Positions 29,635-40,058 of a DNA stretch of 64,000 bases are shown in pieces. Both the position numbers and the translations under genes were made by a program. Under the pieces are notes generated by a model. The model ran no database searches, had not been told where the DNA came from, and saw nothing but the letters and a program-made list of their open reading frames with translations. Where the stretch lies: NCBI GenBank assembly GCA_028554795.2, contig CM068835.1, positions 34,566,901 through 34,630,900 of the forward strand. Direction: 5' to 3'. The number at the start of each line of letters is the position of its first letter. Positions within the stretch are counted from its first letter, which is position 1. Source of the DNA: Sinohyriopsis cumingii. Lineage: Eukaryota; Mollusca; Bivalvia; Unionida; Unionidae.

Positions 29635-29956
29635 CAACCGCTCCGGTGGCCTAGTAGTTAGAGCGTCCGCCTCGGATGCGGGAGGTCGTGGGTTCGATCC
29701 CCGGCCGAGTCATACCAGAGACTTAAAAAATGGTACTAACAGCTGCCTCGCTTGGCGTTCAGCATTAAGAGGTTAGTGTTAGGACTGGTCGGCCTGGTGT
29801 CAGGATAATGTGACTGGGTGGGACATCATGCTACATGTCTGCGGCATGATGCCCCAGTGCTAGACATCACTATAAACTGCCACATTGCAGACATCGTAGC
29901 GATATGACTGAAAAATTGTTAAAGCTACGTTAAAAATCAAAATCACATCACATCAC
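29635..29956 (+). mobile_element. tRNA-derived SINE (V-SINE-like) inserted in LINE A
   Basis: Perfect 12-bp target duplications AATATTCATTTA flank it (29623-29634 and 29957-29968). The head is tRNA-like: A box around TGGCCTAGTAGTTAGAG and B box GGTTCGATCC at 29691-29700. A central domain with TGTGACTGGGTGGGAC follows, and a short (ATCAC)n tail. The layout resembles RUDI-type molluscan SINEs; the name is from memory and should be checked against a repeat library. Confidence 0.88.
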
Positions 29957-29968
29957 AATATTCATTTA

Positions 29969-30800
29969 TAGTGTCAGTTATACACTTTTTGACCAAATTA
30001 GTATACTCAATGTTCCTCAACAGTTGGGCATTAAATTTCCAATATCCTTTTCCCCTTGGACACGTTGAAAATGCCATACTCAAAACAATAGCTGAATGAT
30101 CAGTCTACCCTGGTAAGATACACGCATCAGCTGTATCCATATAAACGTCATCCGATACAAGAAAGTAATCCAATCTACTTTGTTTCAATGAATGTTTTTG
30201 CCTCCAGGTATACTTCTTTAAGTCTTGATTGGAATTTCACCATGGATCAATTAATTCCGGTTCGTTTTTCAGGTCTTGGATCGCTGCCCTAGACTGTTGG
30301 TGCTTGTCATGTAAAATATTATAAGTATCCAAATCTAAATCTTGAACAGTGTTCCAGTCTCCACGCATTATAATTGATGAGTTCTTAAAAAATTACATCT
30401 CCTCCTTTAACTTTCTAAAACAAAATGCTATGATTATCATCATTATAACCATACAAATTCACGAGGATTATTCTGTTGCCATTAATTTTAATATCTAAAA
30501 TAATAAATCTCCATTGACTGTCACATCATTCCCTATGAATTATAAATTCAAAAGTATTTCTAAACATTATTGCAACACCGGCACTATTACTAGAGCAGTG
30601 GCTAAATATACATTTGTATCCCCATTCAGCTGCTCAATATATTTCATCGTTCTTTTGTACTATGAGTTTCTTGCAAGATACATTATTTTGTTTAATCCAG
30701 TGGAAAATGTCCCTTCGTTTGAAGACTGAACCTTACAGGCCTCTAACATGTATAGATATAATTTTTATTTTAATATCCATGAAAACAGCATAAATTTTAC
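29969..30800 (-). pseudogene. LINE endonuclease remnant
   Basis: Minus-strand frames give GDWNTVQDLDLD near 30360, LDYFLVSDDVY near 30160, TDHSAIVLSM near 30080 and RGKGYWKFNAQLL near 30040. This is the order of motifs in apurinic/apyrimidinic-type LINE endonucleases. It is broken by stops and by the SINE just downstream. Confidence 0.75.
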
Positions 30801-31489
30801 ATATACATGTTCTTGTACAGGAATGTATGAAGTAATTATCACCTTGAGTTTATCATATGCATGGCTTTCACACTCACACTCACACAAAATACAAACATCT
30901 ATTATAAAATCTTCTATGGTGTTACAGTACATGCTGTAGATTTGGTTGCAGTTAACATTGATACAGTATACGATGGACAACAAGTGAAGCAACTCTATTT
31001 GCGATAACTCTTATGCACCTCTGACAGACCTTTCCGGAGCTAAGACAGTTTTGAAAACCAAATGGCACATATTAATAAGAGTATAAGTTACAAATTAACG
31101 AATGAAAGAAGGGGTGAAAGGGAAGAAGAAGAAATTATGAATGAGCGCATACATGGAAGTGGTGAGTGATTGAATGAATGAGCAAGAATGGGAGACTGAA
31201 AAAGTGAATGTGGAAGAGTAGTATTGAAAAGGTGAGTAAATGACTGAGTAAATGAATGTGTATATGAGTGCATATGAATGAAAGATGATTTATGAAATAA
31301 TGAGTAAATTGGTAAGGGGGAGATATGACACAGTGTGAGAGCGAATAAACAAATCTATTAATTAGGGACACAAATGGTGACGGAAAAAGTGTCTTATAAA
31401 AATATTAAAACAAATTAGAGTAGAAAAAGAAGTATCAAGGCGAAAGTTCACATACCTATTTCGTCAATTTCATAATTTCATAGAGTTAC
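30801..31489. other. Gap between LINE endonuclease and ORF1; low-complexity insert
   Basis: The stretch 31100-31340 is dominated by repeated GAATGAATGAG-like units and carries no convincing gene. The 5' part of the endonuclease should fall here but is not recognisable. Confidence 0.4.
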
Positions 31490-32299
31490 ATATTACACTT
31501 ATATTCTAATTTTCTCATCAATTTCATAATAGATGTCAAATTTTATTCTTTTTCCTGATTTGGTTTTACCATACACAGATCAATTAAAGAACCATGCACT
31601 GTCAAATTCCTGATGCCTGGATAATTTATTGGTAAGTTCAGTATTCATCCTGGTCACATCCTCTACCAGTCTAATTCATTTGTTTTATTTAAAAGCCTTC
31701 CGTTTCTTGATAATTGGAAGTTTACAATCCAGATTCCAAAATTTAACAATCACTGGCCTTGGGTGTTATTGTCGGCCTAGGATCCTAAGCACAGCCACTA
31801 TGTCCATGTTGTCCAAATTAATCTTTGTGACTTCATTCACCAATTTCGGCATTCTCTCTCTCAGACTTTCATTTTCCTCCTCCAGCCCTAAAACGTTAAC
31901 GTTCAGCTTCCTGGAATATTGTTCGATTTGGTTTGAAGCCGCACTTGCTTGTTTCGATCTCCTGTCACAATCTTTCATGTTGCTCCTCATTCTGTCATTT
32001 TCCTTCTTTGCCTCTTGTATTTTTTCTCGGAATTGGTGGTTTTCGAATTCCAATGAATCCATCCTATCTATCAACTCTCCTGTCCTCTCCTTTACTACCC
32101 TTTCACTTTCTACAACTATCTCCTTTCTCAGATCATCCTTCACATTCTCTAGCGATTTTCTCACAATAGTTAAGACAGTTTCCGTAAGGTCAGCTTTTTT
32201 CACCACGTCAGCAATAGCAGATGTGAAATCTACTTTTGAAATACTCCCTCTGAGACTTTGCTTTATTTCATCAATGTCCAGCTGAATTGCTTGATTCAC
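31490..32299 (-). pseudogene. LINE ORF1 remnant (coiled coil plus RRM-like region)
   Basis: A 177-codon open stretch (32299-31766) is a long heptad coiled coil ending NQIEQYSRKLNVNVLGL, the start of an RNA-binding fold in L1-type ORF1 proteins. The C-terminal part continues with frame breaks to about 31490 (VEDVTRMNTELTNKL, SVYGKTKSGKRIKFDI). Confidence 0.75.
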
Positions 32300-32750
32300 T
32301 CATACTTGTGTCAGATATCTCCATTAGGGCGCCTTCTGTAATATGGTTTTTATTTGTTGCTTGCCTTGATCTTTCTTTCCACTCATGCTTGTAGATAATC
32401 TTGTTTGGACTAATTTTTTCTCACTAATCGATTGTGACACTGACATTTATTACTCACCATGTGCCAAACAATTCTTACAATTGAAGGCAACAGATGGACA
32501 GGTAACTACACTGAAATAAGTAAATGAGTCAAACAAATCAGGTACAAAATGTTTCAAAACTGCACCACTAAACTTCCATCTCAACTCTATCATAATCGAA
32601 TTATGAGTGAAAAAACACATTTTTTTCCCAAATTGACCATGATCCACCATTATTGTTCTATATCCTGCATTCCTTGAATATTCACACATCATCCCAACAA
32701 TTATGAACCATTTCACCGATAAAATAACCACTTATAACCGCACTTCCTTG

Positions 32751-33989
32751 GTTATAGCATCATCAGGTATGTTGGATTTTTAATTAACCTCAGCCATCCT
32801 CCTTCTTCTCAGAAGGCATTATACTGTTACTGTCCTCCTTTAGATTCAATTCGTCTGACTGGAAATAATATTCTTTTAGAAATTAAAATGGAACTGATAT
32901 GTGATATTTACATGACTGGACAAAATCAATATTTAGTGGCTCGACCAGAACACGAAACCAAATCCATGTACCTCGCCAAAAGGCTATAAAGCTTGGCCTA
33001 CACTTGATAATGTAATCCACAGAGCACTCAGTTTAAGTCTATGATTCAAAGAGAAGATAATATATAATGGGAAGTTAGGAAGGGTTTAGGTTATGAGACA
33101 TTGCTCTTGTAGCCCGCGTAATTTGTTACCTTTGACAGATCACAGGACTGGCCATAACACATTATCATTTTTTAAACAACTTATCTGTGTTTATTCTTGG
33201 CTGGGATAAAATCAGCAGTATAGTGTGTCACTTTAGAGCTAAAAAGCGAGTCATATGTTATACGGGTAAAAATATAATTGAACCAACGGAAAATTAGCAT
33301 TAGGTAGCCGTCTTGAAATGTTTACGGAAAAATGTACTGCCTATAAATTGGTTCATAGATCATTCACAGGATGAGTCTGTTTGGCTAGAAATTGCAACAG
33401 TGTAAGATGTGGGGCTTTTTGGTTGGAAATGTACTCGCTAAGAGTTTGCCCTGTAACTGCAAATAAATATTACGTTGTAGTTTTACCATGTGTATTGTCT
33501 GGATGGAAATATAGCTATGTAATGTGTTGGCTCTATTTGGCCAGAAATGTAACAGGTCGGATATGTATGGCCTTTAACAAAAATGTATTAGATGCACTCG
33601 TTAAACATTGATAAGTACTTGAAAGACAGTATATTTTGCTAAAATCAGTTAAACAAAAAATCCCAAATAACAAATGGTCAGCATTACGGACAGCCAGTTA
33701 TGTTTTTCTATAAAGCTGGCGATTTTTTATGCATTCGTCAGTTTTCATACAAAGTTAACAAAATCCACTGTAGTTTCATTAACATGCTGACCTTGGAATA
33801 ATAGTTAGTATGTGTACTTTTGTAGAGTTTATCTTACGATGTATGAAACTTTGACCTAGGCGCAGATTGTTTTGGCAATATTTTGCGTCCTGAGATTTCT
33901 GCTCATATTGGAATTTTGTATTTCAGACAGAATGTCCAGTGAATTTGTTTCGCTTAAAAGATATAACACCTTAAAGTATATCGATGTAG

Positions 33990-34026
<37 letters not shown>

Positions 34027-35080
34027 ATCCAGAGACTGAGAGAAAGAGTATTGTGAATATCGTATCCATACGAGAGCAAGAGAGTTACATAAATGGAAAA
34101 ATAAATCAATCAATCCCCTAGCATATAATGAAGACATCTTTCGAATTGAATAAAATCATGTTTTGCTTTAGAGTTTAGATTTAGTAGACAGGTAGTTAAA
34201 TTATTACTAAAGAGAGCGCAGAGTTATTGTTTATTGTGAAACATTGGATATATGTGTGTCACGATAAATAAACTGATTTTGTTATGGCGGCCGATGGTGC
34301 TGCCCTGATTTTGGTTTGAAAGATATCACCTGCCCCTGCCTGCCTACTGCAGTGTCGACAAGTCACAGCAATAGCTATAGGTCCACAGTGTATGGCCTGA
34401 TTTGCTCACAAATACGCAACGGTTAGAAGCCATTGTTTCAAAAAGAACGTTAACCGGGATATTTTCTTTGCGGCTCTCAAACTTGGCAACATCAGTAAAC
34501 CTGGAGTAGAGTTAACAAAATAGCCCACTGAAAACAACGATTTATTGTTTTTTTAATCACGTTTTGAACACCCGATATAATATCCGCTTTGGTGATTTGA
34601 ATGCTGCGACAGCGACAACCTGAGGTCAAGACCTAGGCATCCAGTGCCAGTAGCTTCTCGTGGGTCCGTGGTTCTTCCGGAGTTTTCCCGGGTTCTTCCT
34701 CCACCATTAATACCGGCCGCCATGCATAGCCTATCGTGTGCTGAAAAAATAGCGTTAAACCCCACAACAAGAACAAGAATTAGCTGGTCTAGATCTTTCA
34801 TTTTCTGCAAATGATGTTAAGTCTAGAACTTGACTGCCCTTATTCATGTACGCGTACAGGATTCTCCCTTGATTTGTTTCAGCTAGTGATGTGGGGAAGT
34901 AGGATTTGACCTCAACTCCTGCTCATCTTTCCCCTTATTTGAATTTGCCATACTACTGCAAAATTTCAAAACTAGCAAGAGCAAAATGACTTAAATTTGA
35001 AAATATGTAAATAGTACTTGTTAGTAGATAAATTGGAATTACATAATGAATAATGGAAATATAAAATATGATATCTTTCT
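32751..35080. other. Host intergenic DNA; GT microsatellite and a repeat fragment
   Basis: No gene is supported. A (GT)n run is at 33994-34022. The segment 34580-34790 is more G/C-rich than its surroundings and ends GCGTTAAACCCCACAACAAG. This resembles the 3' end of common molluscan repeats, so it is probably a repeat fragment. Confidence 0.4.
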
Positions 35081-35769
35081 CATACACAAGGAATACTCTA
35101 AACACAGAGTGTAGTTGTTGACATCTCTTAGACCCTGCTCAGCATATAAAGCTGGTTAGGACTTAGAAGTGAGACCCTGGTTTTCCAAAACTGGTATGTG
35201 CTGAGTGTCTACCTGTCCACATTTTTGATGTAACAAGTGTAACTGTCATAAGAAGAAAACGAATAATAAAATAAGTGTAATTTAGTCAGGGTTGTTCTCT
35301 GTTTTGTTCGTCAAATAATAGAGTTTTACGTTATCTCAATAATGCTTAGGTAGTTATTCTTTCTTCCCTGTGCCTGGGCTGGCAATGGGCCTGATTTCTA
35401 ACCATCCTCGCTTGAACTTAGGATAGTACTAGCTTCCCTTAGGACTATTACTTCCAAGGGAGAGGTTCCTTTCCTTTTTTGTTTTTGTTTTTGGTGGTTG
35501 CTCGTTTTAAATTGACTCTGCCAAAGTCGTGTTTTTTTTGTGTGTGTTGTGCAGTGATGTGCGTTGTGCTGTAGTTGCTCCCCATTTAGATATTAAGACG
35601 GCACTATCTAGGTCAAATTCATTATAGTGGTACGTTCTTATCTAAACCTATTTGCGTCAAAGGAAATTTTGAATCAGTATCTAAAGCCTAAAATAAAATA
35701 TTTAGTGTTGGAAAAATAATAAAGTGTTTAAATGCTAGCGTTTGTTTGGTGAGTGCATGTGGTGCATAT
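35080..35769. repeat. Dispersed repeat, copy 1
   Basis: The segment around 35270-35460 (ATAAGTGTAA..GTCAGGGTT, then GCCTGGGCTGGC-ATGGGCCT and AACTTAGGATAGTACTA) matches 57140-57310 in the same orientation at moderate identity. The two copies lie on either side of element 3. The family is not recognised. Confidence 0.6.
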
Positions 35770-36128
35770 TATTACTGGTGTTCTAGTTATTCTATATGTC
35801 TTAGCATATTGTGACCGTTAGGTAAATAGTATTACTGGTGTTCTAGTTATTCTATATGCCTTAGCATATTGTGACTGTTAGGTAAATAGTATTACTGGTG
35901 TTCTAGTTATTCTATATGCCTTAGCATATTGTGACTGTTAGGTAAATAGTATTACTGGTGTTCTAGTTATTCTATATGTCTTAGCATATTGTGACTGTTA
36001 GGTAAATAGTATTACTGGTGTTCTAGTTATTCTATATGCCTTAGCATATTGTGTCTGTTAGATAAATAGTATTACTGGTGTTCCAGTTATTCTATATGCC
36101 TTAACATATTGTTGCTGTTGTTAGGTTG
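35770..36128. repeat. 60-bp minisatellite, about six units
   Basis: Units of 60 bp (ATTACTGGTGTTCTAGTTAT, then TCTATATGCCTTAGCATATT and GTGACTGTTAGGTAAATAGT) repeat with few changes. A single diverged unit (TTATTCTATATGCCTTATCA) occurs near 57633 in the second dispersed-repeat copy. Confidence 0.9.
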
Positions 36129-36289
36129 TTTTATATTGTCAATCGGTAGTACTTAGTTGCATAATAAAAGGCAAAAATCCAGAATAGAGGGTTATTCCCT
36201 TCCAATGTTTTAAAGTATATTCAGATTATTAAAGTTAGTTTTCAAAATAAAATAAAAATGGTAACTATTGCCAAAAATAGTACATAGTA

Positions 36290-36621
36290 AGTAGTGAAAG
36301 GGGGCGCTTTACGGACAATGGGAATTAGCATTAAAAACACCCCTGGGTCACTTTACGGACAAGGGAAATTTAACATGGAGAAAAATCGTGGGTCACTTTA
36401 CGGACAAGGGAATTTAACATGGCAATAAATCGTGGGTCACTTTACGGACAAGGGGAATTGAACATGGCAATAAATCGTGGGTCACTTTACGGACAAGGGG
36501 AATTGAACATGGGATTTTTTTTAAAAAATTTAAAAAAAAAAAATTAAAAAAGGGGTAGGCAATTCAAAGACTATCTCTTTTCGAGAAATATGGCTGGCCC
36601 TGAAAAGGGCCTTTGGGTTTT
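36290..36621. repeat. TIR of element 3 (right end of the element)
   Basis: 332 bp, inverse of 55792-56122; by eye the differences are confined to A/T-run lengths. Five iterons with core CTTTACGGACAA lie at about 36301-36513, followed by an A/T tract, TCTCTTTTCGAGAAA and the GGCCCTGAAAAGGGCC hairpin. Confidence 0.95.
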
Positions 36622-36624
36622 CTT

Positions 36625-36999
36625 CTAATTTCTTCTTTTCCTCCACCAAGTTCTTATTTTATCTCCTACACTCTTCTTCTCTTTCTTTTTTTCTTCTCCT
36701 CTTCTTTCTTCCTCCTCTTCTTTCTTCCTCTTTTCATTTTCTTCTTCTTTTTCAATTTTTTCATTCCATTCTCTCATCCTTATCCTTTCCTCTTCATCCT
36801 CCTTTTCCTCCTTTATTTCTTTCAACAGATCACTAATGATTACCTTCATTTTTCGTAAATTGTTTATCTCCATCTTCACTCTATGGGGACTATATGAGTA
36901 GTGATCCTCGTTTAGGTTAACCAACATTTGCTCAAACATTCCTAAATTGTCCATGACGTTTTGCAATTTTTCCATTTTGTTAAGGTGGTTTGACGCCAT
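36625..36999 (-). CDS. Accessory slot 3: charged coiled-coil protein, divergent form
   Basis: 124 aa against 180-197 in elements 1 and 2. The N-terminal 60 residues bear no clear resemblance to those copies. The coiled coil (KEEEEERRGEEKKKEK) and the C-terminal KIRTWWRKRRN correspond to their KIRGWWKKLRS end. The promoter block and position are the same, so the gene body has been swapped or has evolved fast between conserved ends. Confidence 0.55.
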   Translation of the reverse strand: MASNHLNKMEKLQNVMDNLGMFEQMLVNLNEDHYSYSPHRVKMEINNLRKMKVIISDLLKEIKEEKEDEEERIRMREWNEKIEKEEENEKRKKEEEEERRGEEKKKEKKSVGDKIRTWWRKRRN

Positions 37000-37428
37000 C
37001 TTCTTTGTATTCTTTGCAGAATGGTTTGAACAACTAATACTGTGGGTTCTTATACGAAAAGCGCGAACGTGAAGGAAAACATCCCCCTAAAACATAAAAT
37101 GGATCTTACCTAGATGATGACCCAACATCGCGCGGACGTGAAGGAAAACATCCCCTACTTTTTCATTTCATATAATATAACCCAAACTATACTCTCCACA
37201 TTTGCTAAGAAACAATAAAGAAACCCATAATCTACTATTCGCACAAACATACCTTTACTCTTACAAACACAAACACACCAACACATACCCTCACACATTA
37301 AAAAGAGTTAGTGTTTATATTCACACTACTCTACCTACATACATTGGCAAATTGATCGTTATTTCTTTTCTAGAGTATTGGGTAGCCCTGAAAAGGGCTG
37401 TTTTGTTTGGAACTTCATGGACACCTGG
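37000..37428 (-). promoter_or_regulatory. Slot 3 promoter, palindrome and slot 2 hairpins, element 3
   Basis: Promoter blocks are at about 37059-37088 and 37131-37154 (minus strand). Between them is a degraded palindrome (37101-37117, two changes from TGATCTAGGTAAGATCA). The TAGTGT/ACACTA hairpin lies near 37310-37330 and the GCCCTGAAAAGGGC hairpin near 37385-37401. Confidence 0.5.
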
Positions 37429-37767
37429 TTAATGGTGGCACCTTCCAGGCCTGGCGCCACATACACATCTTATCCCCCAGTTACTTTTTACCTTTTGGGG
37501 GGAGAGAGCAGAGGCAGGATATGTCGCTTCAGAATCCCAATTTTCGCTCTCTGGGATTTTGAAATTTCTTCTCTCCTTTTCCTCCTCCTCTTCTTTGTTT
37601 CTTCTTTCCTCTTTATATCTTCTTTCTTCTTCTTCTTTATATCTTCTCTCCTCCTCTCTTATCCTTCCCTCCTCGACAATGGCTTCCGCGGCCAGTTCAT
37701 TTAATATGCGCCTGGCATATTCCAGATGCACATGAAGCTCCAACAGTTTCTCCAGTCTCGTGTTCAT
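37429..37767 (-). CDS. Accessory slot 2: Glu/Arg-rich coiled coil with Cys tail
   Basis: 112 aa. The N-terminal helix and CVCGARPGRCHH end match element 2. The coiled coil is expanded by a repeated EERRYKEE unit. The frame is intact. The fixed ends and variable charged middle repeat the pattern seen in slots 1 and 3. Confidence 0.6.
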   Translation of the reverse strand: MNTRLEKLLELHVHLEYARRILNELAAEAIVEEGRIREEERRYKEEEERRYKEERRNKEEEEEKERRNFKIPESENWDSEATYPASALSPQKVKSNWGIRCVCGARPGRCHH

Positions 37768-38278
37768 TTTTGGTGTTGATCAATCAACAAGGGTAGCTGG
37801 ACTGCCGAACGAGTTTCAATTTATAGTGAAAGCGCGGACGTGAAGGAAAACATCCCCCTAATAACATAAAATTCATCTTACCTAGATCACGACCAAAAAA
37901 AAAACAACAACGCGCGGACCTAAAAGAAACACTCGCTCACTTTTTTATGCTACCCATCACTATTGTAAAATTTTTATAAATCACTTCAATAGACTATCCA
38001 CATACCCAAAGCAATCCAATCTAACCCCAAATCTACACCTCAAACAGCCCAAAAAAAGAAAGAAACATCATTTTAATCTACTATCCACACCAACCTACTT
38101 TATCACTTACAAACACAAACACACAAACACATACCCTCACAATATCTTAATAAAGAGTTAGTGTTTATTTTCACACTACTCTACCTACACACATTGGCAA
38201 ATTAATAGTTATTTCTTTTCTAGAGTATTGGGTAGCCCTGAAAAGGGCTGTTTTTTGTTTTTGCTATGGCATTCTTTT
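37768..38278 (-). promoter_or_regulatory. Slot 2 promoter, palindrome and slot 1 hairpins, element 3
   Basis: Promoter block at about 37830-37858; palindrome at 37873-37889 with one mismatch; TAGTGT/ACACTA hairpin near 38158-38180; AGCCCTGAAAAGGGCT hairpin near 38234-38250. The order mirrors elements 1 and 2. Confidence 0.55.
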
Positions 38279-38641
38279 TTAGTTTCTAAGAATGCGATGT
38301 CCTCTGAGGATAGACTTTCTGGCGATAGGTCTGCTTCTTCGGAAAGAGAAGAAGAATTCTTTGGTGTCGATACGACAATCGACAAAGCCTCTGTCAGCTT
38401 CAGGTTGCTGCTGTTGCTGCTGTTGCTGTTGTTGCTGCTGTTGCTGTCTCTGAAGTCTGTACTTCTCTGTCCATTCTTCTTTCTCCTTGTTCATTTCTTC
38501 TCTGAAGAGCTCTTCTATCAGGTCTTCAGTGATTTTTAACATTCTCACATTCTCTATTTCTTCTGGCTTCGGTATCAGACTGTGTCTGACCCTATGCAAA
38601 TTCACGTAGGCTTCGTTGAGCTTAGCTAGTTTGGAGCACAT
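38279..38641 (-). CDS. Accessory slot 1: poly-Gln coiled-coil protein
   Basis: 120 aa from the ATG at 38641. The Gln tract is shorter (about 15) than in elements 1 and 2; otherwise only a few residues differ. Confidence 0.6.
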   Translation of the reverse strand: MCSKLAKLNEAYVNLHRVRHSLIPKPEEIENVRMLKITEDLIEELFREEMNKEKEEWTEKYRLQRQQQQQQQQQQQQQQPEADRGFVDCRIDTKEFFFSFRRSRPIARKSILRGHRILRN

Positions 38642-38963
38642 CTTCTTAGGAGGATGAGTCGACAATGGATGGCTAGACTGGGAACAACCCGGTTCTTAAA
38701 GTGAAAGCGCGGACGTGAAGGAAAACATCCCCCACACGGTTTTCGAGCCGCAACGTTCATGAGAGGGATAGTAAGAAATGAAAGAGCATCAATCCAACAT
38801 TCTTCTAGCTAAACAAAAGACAAAGGCATTTTTTCTAAACACAACATTTTTTATTCAAAAATCACTTAACACTAAACAACAACAACATTTTTAACAATAA
38901 TCCAACACTATAACATCAAACAATTTTTTTCAAATCACAAACATTTTTTTCTTCAAATACAAC
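38642..38963 (-). promoter_or_regulatory. Slot 1 promoter and poly(A) signal, element 3
   Basis: On the minus strand the promoter block is at 38706-38731. AATAAA (TTTATT on plus, 38850-38855) can end the capsid-block transcript. Confidence 0.55.
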
Positions 38964-39524
38964 CTACCTTAAACAAGGCTGACAACGTTGTGAATTAAAT
39001 TGTGATTTCCACTGTTGGAAATCATTAGGCCATTGATGGACACTACGTTTCCTAGCTTGAGACAAAAGATAAGCATAATGGTCACAAAACCATCGATCTA
39101 CTTTCACATCGTTTCTAGCAGAAGAACGAGGATCAAAATGAGTCACTAAATGTTCTAAGGAATAGCCCAGGCTGCGATGATGCAGAAAATACACACAATA
39201 TTGTCCACACACCAAGGAATCTGTGCCTTGTAATTTCACGTTATTGAATCGGGTGGTTTGAGCATTTCTTCTCATAAAGTCGATGATATCGTCTTCCAAA
39301 GGGGGCAATCCGTACGAATCGAAATATTCCACACAGCCTTCTTGAGGAAAGTAGACGGCTACCCAGTGGGTTCCTGGGAGATGACTGTCGTCCGTGTTGA
39401 TCACGTAAGCTTGATGGTCTTTAGGTTTGCGATGAGGGAGTTCATCTTTAGCACAGACGACGGGATTCCAAGAAGACGTATACGAACTGTGGTTCAAAAG
39501 GTAATAAAGTTCCCAGGTATCCAT
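38964..39524 (-). CDS. Adenain/Ulp1-like cysteine protease
   Basis: 186 aa. His53, Asp69, Gln99 and Cys106 are all present. It starts 31 bp after the preceding stop across an A-rich spacer and is the last gene of the capsid block. This copy belongs to the element with all frames intact. Confidence 0.9.
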   Translation of the reverse strand: MDTWELYYLLNHSSYTSSWNPVVCAKDELPHRKPKDHQAYVINTDDSHLPGTHWVAVYFPQEGCVEYFDSYGLPPLEDDIIDFMRRNAQTTRFNNVKLQGTDSLVCGQYCVYFLHHRSLGYSLEHLVTHFDPRSSARNDVKVDRWFCDHYAYLLSQARKRSVHQWPNDFQQWKSQFNSQRCQPCLR

Positions 39525-39555
39525 TGATTTGTGTGTGTTTTTTTTTTCTTCTTCT

Positions 39556-40053
39556 TCACAGGTAATAATACGTTGTCAATTCGATCCTGACTTTTTGCTT
39601 GAAAATGTCTGACGAATAAACGGTTATTCGTTCTGTTTCCTCACTCTGATTCAGGAGAGCTTCGATACGATGGATCTCTTGAGTGGTTAATGGTGGACAA
39701 GAATGTTCACGCAAGTCTTTATACCACTGGTGCAACACGTCTTCGTTCGAGATGAGACTCCAAGCTTCGTCCAGATACTCGTCCAATTTTTCTTCTTGAC
39801 TTAACATCAAGCATTTATCGTGTTGAATTTGACTGGGATGATCGTTTTGACATCCATAGCAATTTTTCTTGATCAATTCCGTCATTTTGTCGACCAAGTG
39901 TTTGGCAAAACAGGAGACTAAATGGGCTTCTTGTTCTGGCCATCTCGACTTCATCATGACAATTTCTTCGTCTTGGGATTCTCCTTCCACGGTCTCCTCA
40001 CATTCCATCTTTAAAGTTACTCCACTAGGTAAAGAGGGATAACAGTCTTCCAT
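39556..40053 (-). CDS. Conserved Cys-containing Polinton protein
   Basis: 165 aa. The N-terminal acidic segment is intermediate in length between the other two copies. The Cys/His cluster NCYGCQND and QHDKCLM is unchanged; it starts 5 bp after the capsid stop. Confidence 0.7.
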   Translation of the reverse strand: MEDCYPSLPSGVTLKMECEETVEGESQDEEIVMMKSRWPEQEAHLVSCFAKHLVDKMTELIKKNCYGCQNDHPSQIQHDKCLMLSQEEKLDEYLDEAWSLISNEDVLHQWYKDLREHSCPPLTTQEIHRIEALLNQSEETERITVYSSDIFKQKVRIELTTYYYL

Positions 40054-40058
40054 GGCTT

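Larger units (their letters stand above)
26980..32750 (-). mobile_element. LINE A body, degraded
   Basis: Minus-strand coding remnants follow the order ORF1, apurinic-type endonuclease, reverse transcriptase, and a Cys/His tail cut by element 2. Many stops and frameshifts are present. The combination of coiled-coil ORF1, endonuclease GDWN motif and the RT block resembles the L1/Tx1 group, but I did not classify it further. The 5' limit is approximate; an ORF at 32731-32450 may be part of ORF1's N-terminus. Confidence 0.8.

Noticed and set aside
29641-29710. tRNA gene with A and B boxes
   Set aside because: It continues directly into a SINE body with tail and 12-bp target duplications, so it is the tRNA-like head of a SINE.
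31088-31371. His/Ser/Phe-rich minus-strand ORFs
   Set aside because: They are translations of a GAATGAATGAG-type low-complexity stretch.
32450-32731. Separate host gene
   Set aside because: 93-codon minus-strand ORF immediately upstream of LINE ORF1 on the same strand; more likely part of the LINE 5' region, and too weak to call as a gene.
35770-36128. CRISPR-like array
   Set aside because: The 60-bp units are contiguous with no unique spacers; this is a minisatellite in animal DNA.
36613-36858. 81-aa plus-strand hydrophobic ORF in element 3
   Set aside because: It is the complement of the Glu/Lys coiled-coil gene in slot 3; Phe/Ser-rich frames arise this way on the other strand of such genes, as also at 5801-6056 and 26264-26519.
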